Assembly (NCBI RefSeq): GCF_047607725.1 | Contig: NZ_JBLKSS010000333.1 | Span: 1 to 6,471 of the forward strand | Source: JBLKSS01 sp047607725 | Lineage (GTDB): Bacteria > Pseudomonadota > Gammaproteobacteria > Enterobacterales > Enterobacteriaceae | Direction of reading: 5' to 3' | DNA length: 6,471 bases | Shown: one piece after another, positions 1-5,466 of the stretch | Numbering within the stretch: the stretch's first letter is position 1 | Layout of the letters: each line of letters begins with the position of its first letter | Notes under the pieces: generated by a model | Database searches by the model: none | What the model was told of the DNA's origin: nothing | Seen by the model: the letters and a program-made list of their open reading frames with translations, nothing else | Made by a program: the position numbers and the translations under genes

Positions 1-50
1 CTTCAATAACTTGATGGGGAATTAACAGACGGCGCTGGGCGTACGCTTAC
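1..50. mobile_element. Terminus of an IS66-family-like insertion sequence (partial)
   Basis: Read on the minus strand from base 50, the sequence begins GTAAGCGTACGCCC and continues for 22 bases (50 down to 29). These match exactly the 22 bases that start at 6423 on the plus strand. A terminal repeat of about 20-30 bp starting GTAAGCG is characteristic of IS66-family elements, which make 8-bp target duplications (family knowledge). Only about 28 bases of internal element sequence are visible, with no transposase, so the family call rests on the tip alone. The element runs off the left edge. The host reading frame of the DUF4440 remnant begins right after base 50, which supports placing the boundary there. 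Confidence 0.75.
29..50 (-). repeat. Terminal inverted repeat of the left IS66-like copy
   Basis: These 22 bases, read on the minus strand, are identical to 6423-6444 on the plus strand. Base 51 extends the match to 23, but that position is probably coincidental flank. The adjacent host bases 51-58 (GTTAACCG) are the predicted target duplication if the element is IS66-type. The partner copy of the duplication would lie outside the window. Confidence 0.85.
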
Positions 51-284
51 GTTAACCGCGCAGAAACGATAGCCTCTCTGGTGAGGGAAAAAGAGGCGCC
101 GGCCATCCTCAGCGCTGATTTTACGCTCCTGAAGACGGGAGAAAACAGTGCCATACTGCGTTACAGGACTGTTTACCCGGAGGGTAGCCGCGCCGTACTG
201 CGCGCTTCTTATTGGCTGCGCGGCGAAGGTGAACGTTGGCAGTTGGTCTTTCACCAGGGGACCCCGGAGGCAGGCTACGACTAG
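51..284 (+). pseudogene. C-terminal remnant of a DUF4440 / SnoaL-like small protein, truncated by the IS
   Basis: An open frame of 77 codons runs straight from the insertion-sequence boundary to the TAG at 282-284, with no credible start of its own. It begins V-N-R-A-E-T-I-A-S-L and ends with the motif W-Q-L-V-F-H-Q-G-T-P. An ending of the form R-W-x-[LM]-V-F-H-Q-G-T-P after a strand such as L-R-A-S-Y-W-L-R is typical of DUF4440/NTF2-fold proteins of about 120-130 residues (recalled family pattern, not searched). The N-terminal third or so of the fold is therefore missing. The family contains small cone-shaped ligand-binding or enzymatic proteins of mostly unknown role, so I assign no specific function. 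A GTG at 81 could start a shorter product, but that product would lack part of the fold. It is almost certainly non-functional because of the insertion. Confidence 0.7.
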
Positions 285-427
285 ACAACCGCGTGGACCG
301 GCCATGACGCGCTTGACTATCCTTTCACACGACAAGACCTCATCTTTCACGGCAAAGCGGCGAGTTTATCACCACGTTCTTCATACGAGGGGAGGCACAA
401 TGGCGGGCGAAGACATGAGGGTAATAC
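285..427 (+). other. Spacer between the DUF4440 remnant and the acetyltransferase gene
   Basis: This 143-base spacer has no convincing promoter or terminator. It contains a strong Shine-Dalgarno-like GAGGGGAGG (387-395) five bases before an ATG at 400. That ATG opens a 17-codon ORF (400-453) which overlaps the acetyltransferase start in another frame. Whether the short ORF is translated cannot be told from sequence. Confidence 0.4.
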
Positions 428-883
428 ATGTTCCACATCACCGAGATCAATAAAGGCCATAGTGCGTTAAGCGTGCTGGTCAGTGAGCTGGATGCTTTTC
501 AGAGTCGGCTTTACCCCGCCGAAAGCAATCATTGCCTGGACTTTTCCACCGTTGACAATGATCGTCTCCGCTGCGTTATCGCTCATGATGCAGCGGGTTT
601 TCCTGCCAGCTGCGGCGCTGTGCTCTTGCAGGGTGGCGGCTTTGGCGAGATCAAACGCCTATACATTCGCCCCGCCTACCGCGGCAGGCGGCTGGGAGAG
701 CAACTTATCGCCCGTCTCGAAAGGCTTGCGGCAACGGATCTCTGCCATCAATTGCGGCTTGAAACCGGTATTCACCAGCAGCCGGCCATAGCGCTATACC
801 GCCGCTGTGGTTATGCGCGCTGCGAAGCTTTTCCCCACTACACGGACGATCCGTTAAGCGTGTTTATGTCTAAATCCCTTTAG
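428..883 (+). CDS. GNAT-family N-acetyltransferase
   Basis: This 151-residue protein has the size of a single-domain GNAT enzyme, which moves an acetyl group from acetyl-CoA to an amine; the substrate is unknown. Motif A lies at residues 73-98: the strand G-E-I-K-R-L-Y-I-R-P-A-Y, then the pyrophosphate-binding loop R-G-R-R-L-G-E. The usual loop is Q/R-x-x-G-x-G/A, so an Arg sits where a Gly is common, a variation seen in working family members. Motif B follows at 109-129 (L-R-L-E-T-G ... A-I-A-L-Y-R-R-C-G-Y). The C-terminal P-L-S-V-F-M strand closes the fold. The ATG at 428 is chosen because GAGG (417-420) sits seven bases upstream and the protein then begins at the expected first strand. It resembles the stand-alone acetyltransferases annotated YsnE-like in other bacteria, but I would not assign a symbol. 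It occupies the place next to ribA where E. coli has acnA, so this side of the locus is rearranged. Confidence 0.88.
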   Translation: MFHITEINKGHSALSVLVSELDAFQSRLYPAESNHCLDFSTVDNDRLRCVIAHDAAGFPASCGAVLLQGGGFGEIKRLYIRPAYRGRRLGEQLIARLERLAATDLCHQLRLETGIHQQPAIALYRRCGYARCEAFPHYTDDPLSVFMSKSL

Positions 884-892
884 GGGCAATGC

Positions 893-1024
893 GTGATTAC
901 CCCGGGGACATTGTGGCGAGAAGTGGGTCCAGGCGACTCAGGGGAGGGAGAAACGGGCAACGCCCGTCTGTCGCTTACCGACGGCGCGGGTTGGATGGCG
1001 ACCTGCAACCGCTATTGCCGTTAG
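893..1024 (+). pseudogene. Short unrecognised ORF or gene remnant, 43 codons
   Basis: A GTG at 893, ten bases after the acetyltransferase stop, opens a frame ending at TAG 1022-1024. AGGGG at 883-887 could serve as its ribosome site. The product includes the stretch G-N-A-R-L-S-L-T-D-G-A-G-W-M-A-T-C-N-R-Y. The codons look protein-like, and C-N-R-Y is reminiscent of the G-C-N-R-[FY] motif of META/HslJ-type domains, but the match is too short to name. The stop directly after C-N-R-Y-C-R would remove most of such a domain, so a decayed fragment is the more likely reading. The frame could also be chance in G+C-rich DNA. Confidence 0.25.
953..967 (-). terminator. Possible hairpin downstream of ribA
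   Basis: ACGGGC (953-958) and GCCCGT (962-967) form a 6-bp stem with a 3-base loop. On the minus strand the stem is followed by TTTCTCCC, a poor U-tract, about 117 bases past the ribA stop. It could contribute to ending ribA transcription, but a chance palindrome is nearly as likely. Confidence 0.25.
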
Positions 1025-1083
1025 CACCGGCTCTTGCGCCGCGTACCGCGGCCGGTCATCGTTACCGCGCCCGGCGCCGGCGC

Positions 1084-1683
1084 CTATTCGGCGGGGCCGT
1101 TGAGCAAATGGCCCATTTTGGCGGCCTTGGTATCCAGATAGCGGGCATTTTTCGGGTTGCGGCCAACGATAAGCGGCACGCGTTCGCTGATATTAATGCC
1201 CGCCTCGGTCAGAATCTCTACCTTTTTGGGGTTGTTGGTCAACAAACGCACTCTTTCCACGCCCAATAATTTAAACATGTCGGCGCACAGGGTGAAATCC
1301 CGCTCGTCGGCGGCAAAGCCGAGCTGGTGGTTGGCTTCGACCGTATCGGCGCCCAGATCCTGCAGGGCATAGGCGCGAATTTTGTTTAGTAGGCCGATAT
1401 TGCGGCCTTCCTGGCGGTGGTAGAGCAAAATGCCGCGCCCTTCCTCGGCGATATGGCTCAGCGCCGCCTCCAGCTGGAAGCCGCAATCGCAGCGCAGGCT
1501 GAACAGGGCATCACCGGTAAGGCATTCGGAATGGACCCGCGATAACACCAGCGCCGGACCGGTAATATCGCCATACACCAGCGCCAGATGGTCGTGCCCG
1601 GTGGCGATTTCCTCGAAGCCGACCATCAGGAAATCTCCCCAGGGTGTCGGCAGTTTGGCCTCTGCCACACGTTTAAGCTGCAT
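1084..1683 (-). CDS. ribA: GTP cyclohydrolase II
   Basis: RibA opens the imidazole ring of GTP and releases formate and pyrophosphate to give 2,5-diamino-6-ribosylamino-4(3H)-pyrimidinone 5'-phosphate, the first step of riboflavin synthesis in the cytosol. The product is 199 residues (196 in E. coli) and near-identical over most of its length. The zinc ligands Cys54, Cys65 and Cys67 are all present in E-C-L-T-G ... R-C-D-C-G. Tyr105, Asp126 and Arg128, needed for catalysis, sit at the same numbers as in E. coli. The start is the ATG at 1683-1681, preceded by GGAG; it gives the family N-terminus M-Q-L-K-R-V-A-E-A-K. A TTG four codons upstream is open but adds residues absent from the family. 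Only the last few residues (L-L-N-G-P-A-E) differ and are slightly longer. The gene stands alone, divergent from pgpB as in E. coli, and looks fully functional. Confidence 0.98.
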   Translation of the reverse strand: MQLKRVAEAKLPTPWGDFLMVGFEEIATGHDHLALVYGDITGPALVLSRVHSECLTGDALFSLRCDCGFQLEAALSHIAEEGRGILLYHRQEGRNIGLLNKIRAYALQDLGADTVEANHQLGFAADERDFTLCADMFKLLGVERVRLLTNNPKKVEILTEAGINISERVPLIVGRNPKNARYLDTKAAKMGHLLNGPAE

Positions 1684-1945
1684 GTTGCTCTCCAAAACCC
1701 AATGATGACGCGCATCCTACTGCTTGCTGCGGTGTTTGACCAGCCTTCGCTAAGTAGGGGTGTCGTTCGGAATCATCCTCTGGGGGCTATTTTGCCATAA
1801 ATTTACCCTATGACGGGATTTGTTGCGGTTAATTGGCGATAAATTGCGCAACCGGTACGCCATTAGCCGTTGTTTGGGGCGCTTTCTGTTAAGCTTGCCT
1901 GCGGCCGTCGCGCACCCGGGCGGCGAACGGCAAAAGGGAAATTCA
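1684..1945. promoter_or_regulatory. Divergent ribA-pgpB intergenic region
   Basis: These 262 bases must hold the promoters for ribA (leftward) and pgpB (rightward). The AT-rich centre at about 1788-1850 (for example TTTTGCCATAAATTTACCC) is the likely promoter zone. No -35/-10 pair with good spacing stands out for either gene, and I see no riboswitch-like conserved structure. An open frame extends upstream of pgpB through this region but has no family-like sequence. Confidence 0.4.
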
Positions 1946-2701
1946 ATGGTTGAAATTGCAAAACGTACCGGCGCGGGCGCGCTGCTGATGATGATCTTAC
2001 CGCTGCTACTCTGGGTGGGCGGCTGGCAATGGCGGCCGGAAAGTGATTACCGCTGGCTGAAAGGGTGGTATTGGCTGACGCAAACCGTCACCTCGCCCTG
2101 GGGCACCCTGACCAGCGTGCTGCTGATAGGCTGGTTTCTCTGGTGCCTGCGCTATCGTCTCAAGCCGGCGCTGTGGCTGGCGGTGATCTTGTCCGCTACG
2201 CTGCTTATCGGTCAGGGGATGAAGTCGTTTATCAAAGAGCGGGTGCAGGAGCCCAGGCCTTACGTGGTCTGGCTGGATAAGCATTATGTGCTCGACGATC
2301 GGGCGTTTTACGCTATGCCGCGCAAGGCGCGCGCTGTGGCGTTGGCGCGGGAGCTGCAACAACAGCAACTGATTCCGCCGTGGCTACAACGCCATTGGCG
2401 CGTTGAAACCAGCTTTTCATTTCCCTCGGGCCATACGGTTTTCGCCGCCAGCTGGGCGCTGCTGGCCGTAGGCTTGCTATGGCCGCGCCGGCATAGGGTT
2501 TCCACGGCGGTGCTGATGGTGTGGGCCAGCGGCGTGATGGTCAGCAGAATGGCGCTCGGCATGCACTGGCCGCGGGATGTGGTGATGGGCATCGCCGTCG
2601 GTTGGCTGGTCATTACCCTGGCGTGTTGGCTGGTGCAGCGCTCAATCGGCGCGCTGACCCCGATACCGGAAGAAGCGCCGGATATTCGTTCGCGCAGTTG
2701 A
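1946..2701 (+). CDS. pgpB: Phosphatidylglycerophosphatase B / undecaprenyl pyrophosphate phosphatase (PAP2 family)
   Basis: PgpB is an inner-membrane lipid phosphatase with a periplasmic active site. In E. coli it dephosphorylates phosphatidylglycerophosphate, phosphatidic acid, lysophosphatidic acid and undecaprenyl pyrophosphate, serving phospholipid synthesis and lipid-carrier recycling. The 251-residue product has several hydrophobic segments (about 12-28, 53-69, 75-92, 165-179, 186-200, 213-230). The three PAP2 signatures are present: Lys97 with Arg104-Pro105 in K-E-R-V-Q-E-P-R-P; Ser161-Gly162-His163 in F-P-S-G-H; and Arg201, His207 and Asp211 in S-R-M-A-L-G-M-H-W-P-R-D. His163 and His207 have the same numbers as in E. 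coli. The ATG at 1946 is chosen because AAGGGA lies just upstream and the protein matches the family from there on. An in-frame upstream extension to about 1820 is rejected. The gene appears intact. Confidence 0.97.
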   Translation: MVEIAKRTGAGALLMMILPLLLWVGGWQWRPESDYRWLKGWYWLTQTVTSPWGTLTSVLLIGWFLWCLRYRLKPALWLAVILSATLLIGQGMKSFIKERVQEPRPYVVWLDKHYVLDDRAFYAMPRKARAVALARELQQQQLIPPWLQRHWRVETSFSFPSGHTVFAASWALLAVGLLWPRRHRVSTAVLMVWASGVMVSRMALGMHWPRDVVMGIAVGWLVITLACWLVQRSIGALTPIPEEAPDIRSRS

Positions 2702-2747
2702 TGAAACCGCAGGCGGGTGATTGCGCTTAGCCGGCAAAGAGAAAAGC

Positions 2748-2767
2748 ACCGCCAGCGGTTGGGTTTT
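2748..2767 (+). terminator. Weak terminator-like hairpin after pgpB
   Basis: ACCG (2748-2751) pairs with CGGT (2756-2759) around a 4-base loop. The stem is followed by TGGGTTTT and preceded by AAAA, which could extend pairing imperfectly. The stem is short and overlaps the -35 of the proposed lapA promoter, so it is at best a partial terminator. Confidence 0.25.
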
Positions 2768-2787
2768 CCCTGCGCCGGCCCTATAGT
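2759..2787 (+). promoter_or_regulatory. Candidate sigma-70 promoter for lapA-lapB
   Basis: TTGGGT (2759-2764) and TATAGT (2782-2787) are separated by 17 bases. The -10 matches the consensus at five of six positions; the -35 matches at three. It would give a leader of roughly 145 bases before the lapA start. In E. coli lapAB also has a heat-shock promoter (established knowledge); I found no clear sigma-32 site here. Confidence 0.5.
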
Positions 2788-2883
2788 AGTTATTCAGCGT
2801 GTGCATTTATTGCCGCCGCCGGGAGGGAACGTCCCCGAGCGTAGGGTAAAATTTCCTTCATTATCGGGGAAATGGTAATTTAA

Positions 2884-2926
2884 CCGTGTCAGATGGGCTA
2901 AGCGTCTGAACATACGACTAACACGG
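2884..2926 (+). promoter_or_regulatory. Nested inverted repeats in the lapA leader
   Basis: CCGTGT (2884-2889) is the exact reverse complement of ACACGG (2921-2926). Within this span TCAGA (2889-2893) pairs with TCTGA (2905-2909). In RNA this would make a bulged stem-loop ending about six bases before the AGGA ribosome site of lapA. It may affect translation, but the stems are short and no regulator is known to me. Confidence 0.3.
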
Positions 2927-2941
2927 CTTGCAGGAAATCAT

Positions 2942-3247
2942 GTGAAATATGTTCTGATAATTTTGTTGGTGCTGGTGATTTTTATCATCTCCGTTACCTT
3001 TGGCGCGCACAACGATCAGGTGGTGACCTTCAACTATCTGCTGGCTCAGAGTCAATTTCGGGTGTCAACCTTGCTCACTTCACTGTTTGCCGCCGGCGGG
3101 GTCATTTGCGGCCTGTTTTGGTTGCGCACGCGTGTAGCGCTAATGCGGGCCGAGCGCAAAGTGAAACGGCTCGAACAGCAGCTTGCGCCGGTGGAAACGG
3201 TTCCCTCCGTCCCCACCAGCACCCCAGCCGTTGCGCCTAAGGAATAA
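2942..3247 (+). CDS. lapA: Lipopolysaccharide assembly protein A (LapA, formerly YciS)
   Basis: LapA is a small inner-membrane protein that works with LapB in LPS assembly and the FtsH-dependent control of LpxC. The 101-residue product has a first membrane segment at about 3-21 and a second at about 42-61. A charged, coiled-coil-prone helix (66-82, R-A-E-R-K-V-K-R-L-E-Q-Q-L) and a proline/threonine-rich tail follow. The conserved core N-D-Q-x-V-T-F-N-Y-L-L-A-Q is present. The start is GTG 2942 with AGGA at 2932-2935; an overlapping ATG at 2940 is followed at once by a stop. Compared with my recollection of E. coli LapA, the second membrane segment is about four residues shorter (F-A-A-G-G-V-I-C-G where E. 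coli has F-A-I-G-W-L between F-A-A-G and I-C-G). lapB follows after six bases, so the two are co-transcribed. Confidence 0.95.
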   Translation: MKYVLIILLVLVIFIISVTFGAHNDQVVTFNYLLAQSQFRVSTLLTSLFAAGGVICGLFWLRTRVALMRAERKVKRLEQQLAPVETVPSVPTSTPAVAPKE

Positions 3248-3253
3248 CGCATT

Positions 3254-4423
3254 ATGTTAGAACTGCTGTTTCTGTTGCTGCCCGTGGCCGCCGCCTATGG
3301 CTGGTACATGGGGCGCAGGAGCGCGCAGCAGGATAAACAGCAGGAAGCGAACCGTCTTTCCAGAGAGTATGTGGCAGGGGTGAATTTCCTGCTATCCAAT
3401 CAGCAGGATAAGGCGGTAGACCTGTTCCTTGATATGTTAAAAGAGGACAGCAACGCCGTCGAGGCGCATCTGACGCTGGGGAACCTGTTCCGTTCCCGCG
3501 GCGAAGTCGATCGCGCCATCCGCATCCACCAAGCGCTGATGGAGAGCACCTCGTTAACCTTTGAGCAGCGGCTGTTGGCGATACAGCAGCTTGGCCATGA
3601 CTATATGGCGGCCGGCTTTTACGATCGTGCTGAAGACATGTTCAGCCAGTTGGTGAACGAAGACGACTTCCGGCTTGGCGCCTTGAGCCTGCTATTGCAA
3701 ATCCATCAGGCGACCAGCGAATGGTCGAAGGCGATAGACGTCGCGGAAAAGTTGGTGAAGCTCGGTAAAGAGCAGCGCCGGGAAGAGATCGCCCATTTTT
3801 ACTGCGAGCTGGCGCTCCAGGCTATGGGCAGTGACGATATGGATCGCGCCGTCGCGTTATTGAAAAAAGGGGCGTCGGCGGATAAAAATAGCGCGCGGGT
3901 GTCTATCATGCGCGCCAGAATTTATATGGCGCAGCAAGATTACGCCGGCGCGGTCGGCGAATTGACGCGGGTGTTGGATCAGGATCGGGAAATGGTCAGC
4001 GAAACGCTGCCGATGCTGCAGGACTGTTATCAGGCGCTGGGGCAGCCGGGCGCCTGGGCGGATTTTCTCAAACGCTGCGTAGAAGAAGATACCGGCTCGT
4101 CGGCGGAGCTGCTGTTGACCGATATTATTGAACGTGAACAGGGCCCGGAAGCGGCGCAGGGCTACATCAATCAGCAATTGCGCCAGCATCCGACGATGCG
4201 CATGTTTCACCGCTTGATGAATTTCCACCTCAGCGAGGCGGAAGACGGTCGCGCCAAGGAAAGTTTGCAGACGCTGCGGGATATGGTCGGCGAACAGATC
4301 CACACCAAACCCCGTTACCGCTGCCAAAAATGCGGGTTCACCTCTCACAGCCTGTACTGGCATTGCCCGTCGTGTAAATCCTGGGCGTCGGTCAAGCCGA
4401 TACGCGGTCTGGACGGCCAGTAA
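3254..4423 (+). CDS. lapB: Lipopolysaccharide assembly protein B (LapB, formerly YciM)
   Basis: LapB is an inner-membrane-anchored cytoplasmic scaffold. With FtsH it promotes degradation of LpxC, the committed enzyme of lipid A synthesis, and it is antagonised by YejM/PbgA (established for E. coli). The product is 389 residues, the same length as in E. coli. It has an N-terminal membrane anchor (about 2-17, L-E-L-L-F-L-L-L-P-V-A-A-A-Y-G), then TPR helices from about 35 to 330 (for example A-H-L-T-L-G-N-L-F-R-S-R-G-E-V-D-R-A). A C-terminal rubredoxin-like metal domain carries Cys357, Cys360, Cys371 and Cys374 in C-Q-K-C ... C-P-S-C and ends G-L-D-G-Q. AAGGAA at the end of lapA (3239-3244) provides the ribosome site. 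All key residues are present, so it should be functional. In E. coli the gene is essential or nearly so. Confidence 0.98.
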   Translation: MLELLFLLLPVAAAYGWYMGRRSAQQDKQQEANRLSREYVAGVNFLLSNQQDKAVDLFLDMLKEDSNAVEAHLTLGNLFRSRGEVDRAIRIHQALMESTSLTFEQRLLAIQQLGHDYMAAGFYDRAEDMFSQLVNEDDFRLGALSLLLQIHQATSEWSKAIDVAEKLVKLGKEQRREEIAHFYCELALQAMGSDDMDRAVALLKKGASADKNSARVSIMRARIYMAQQDYAGAVGELTRVLDQDREMVSETLPMLQDCYQALGQPGAWADFLKRCVEEDTGSSAELLLTDIIEREQGPEAAQGYINQQLRQHPTMRMFHRLMNFHLSEAEDGRAKESLQTLRDMVGEQIHTKPRYRCQKCGFTSHSLYWHCPSCKSWASVKPIRGLDGQ

Positions 4424-4455
4424 TCTCCTAACGGCGCGCCTGCCACAACCGGCGG

Positions 4456-4490
4456 CGGGAGAGCCTATCGCCGCTCCCGGCTGGGCTTTT
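4456..4490 (+). terminator. Possible terminator or leader hairpin between lapB and pyrF
   Basis: CGGGAG (4456-4461) pairs with CTCCCG (4474-4479) around a 12-base loop, followed by GCTGGGCTTTTGC. The U-run is only four long and offset from the stem, so this is at most a weak terminator. Further G+C-rich repeats (GGCGCCGGCGGG, 4493-4504) could form alternative pairings. A -10-like TAAAAT at 4505-4510 lacks a convincing -35 but might start a pyrF-yciH transcript. Confidence 0.35.
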
Positions 4491-4562
4491 GCGGCGCCGG
4501 CGGGTAAAATGACAGGATGCTAACGGGCCTGCGACCTAGGGGCCGCCAACCAGAAATGTTTC

Positions 4563-5466
4563 ATGACGCGCACGATGTTATCTTCCTCTTCCTCTTCCTC
4601 TTCCTCTTCCTCTNNNNNNNNNNNNNNNNNNNNNNNNNNNNNNNNNNNNNNNNNNNNNNNNNNNNNNNNNNNNNNNNNNNNNNNNNNNNNNNNNNNNNNN
4701 NNNNNNNNNNNNNTCTTCCTCTTCCTCTTCCTCTTCCTCTTCCTCTATTGCTCCGCAGCGGGCGGGTTCGCCGGTGATTGTGGCGTTGGATTATGCCTAT
4801 GCCCGCCAGGCGCTGGCGTTTGCCGACAAAGTGGCGCCGCAGCAATGCCGGCTGAAAATCGGCAAAGAAATGTTTACCCAGGCGGGACCGGCGCTGGTGC
4901 GCGACCTGCAACAGCGCTGGTTCGACGTTTTCCTGGACCTGAAATTCCACGATATTCCCAATACGGTGGCCAAAGCGGTCAGCGCGGCGGCGGCGCTGGG
5001 GGTATGGATGGTCAACGTACACGCCAGCGGCGGCGAACGTATGATGGCGGCGGCGCGGGAGGCGCTGGTGCCGTTTGGGGCTGACGCGCCCACGCTTATC
5101 GCCGTCACGGTGCTTACCAGTATGAATGATGAAGATTTGAGAGGGATAGGCATTGCAGGCAGCGCGTCCGATCACGCCTTGCGGCTGGCTATTCTGGCCA
5201 AAGCGTGCGGCCTGGACGGCGTGATCTGTTCCGCCTGGGAAGCGTCGCGGCTGAAAACCGACCGCGGCGCGGCTTTCCAACTGGTGACGCCGGGGATACG
5301 GCCTGCCGGTAGCGACGCGGGGGATCAGCGCAGGGAGATGACGCCGCTGCAGGCGGGGGTGGATTATATGGTGATCGGGCGCCCGATTACCCAGGCGGCC
5401 GATCCCTCTGCCGCCCTGGTGGCTATCCTGCAGGAATTACATGTCGGAGCGGCCCATGGCGAATGA
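4563..5466 (+). CDS. pyrF: Orotidine 5'-phosphate decarboxylase, with a poly-serine N-terminal tract and an assembly gap
   Basis: PyrF decarboxylates OMP to UMP, the last step of de novo pyrimidine synthesis. The start is taken as ATG 4563, giving M-T-R-T-M-L then Ser repeats; E. coli PyrF starts M-T-L-T-A-S-S-S-S. No good Shine-Dalgarno site is seen, and ATG 4575 is an alternative. After the gap the frame resumes S(n)-I-A-P-Q-R-A-G-S-P-V-I-V-A-L-D-Y, matching the E. coli N-S-P-V-V-V-A-L-D-Y. The apparent frame change arises only because the placeholder of 100 Ns is not a multiple of three. Numbering the GTG at 4774 as residue 1 (E. coli 17), the catalytic D-x-K-x-x-D is Asp55-Lys57-Asp60, matching E. 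coli Asp71-Lys73-Asp76. Ligand Asp6 (E. coli 22) and the phosphate-binding Arg203 (E. coli 222) are present. Oddities are a three-residue deletion between Q193 and A194, and Trp49 where E. coli has Gly in Q-Q-R-G-F-D. yciH overlaps its 3' end. Confidence 0.92.
4581..4746 (+). repeat. (TCTTCC)n hexanucleotide tandem repeat containing an assembly gap
   Basis: Pure TCTTCC repeats occupy 4581-4613 (five and a half copies) and 4714-4746 (five and a half copies). Between them lie exactly 100 Ns (4614-4713), the usual placeholder for a gap of unknown size. Both flanks encode only serine in the pyrF frame, alternating TCT and TCC. The tract is all pyrimidine on the plus strand. An uninterrupted array would need a missing length of three plus a multiple of six bases, so 100 cannot be its true length. 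At least about 11 copies exist unless the two flanks overlap. Confidence 0.95.

Noticed and set aside
3..350. A 115-codon minus-strand ORF at the left edge
   Set aside because: It crosses the IS terminus and runs antisense to the DUF4440 remnant. Its sequence near the end (V-S-V-R-P-A-P) is just translated inverted repeat. It has no family resemblance or start signals.
889..1269. A 126-codon plus-strand ORF starting at ATG 889
   Set aside because: Much of it lies antisense to the ribA 3' end, and its Arg/Gly-rich composition is typical of a shadow frame in G+C-rich DNA.
1684..1695. ribA starting four codons upstream at TTG 1695
   Set aside because: The GGAG ribosome site would lie inside the coding sequence. 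ATG 1683 gives the family-conserved M-Q-L-K-R-V.
1820..1945. Upstream extension of pgpB by 42 codons
   Set aside because: It starts at a TTG with no ribosome site and resembles nothing in PgpB. ATG 1946 has a ribosome site and matches the family N-terminus.
1684..1945. FMN riboswitch upstream of ribA
   Set aside because: No conserved RFN-type pattern is visible, and in enterobacteria that element is known at ribB rather than ribA.
3857..4363. A 168-codon ORF antisense to lapB
   Set aside because: A shadow of a strongly conserved gene; the sequence is unrecognisable and has no start context.
4581..4746. CRISPR array or origin iterons
   Set aside because: The unit is six bases with no spacers, lies in frame within pyrF and codes for serine, so it is a simple sequence repeat.
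4561..5280. A 239-codon minus-strand ORF with Arg-Gly and Arg-Lys repeats
   Set aside because: The repeats are the antisense of the TCTTCC tract read across the gap, and the rest is antisense pyrF.
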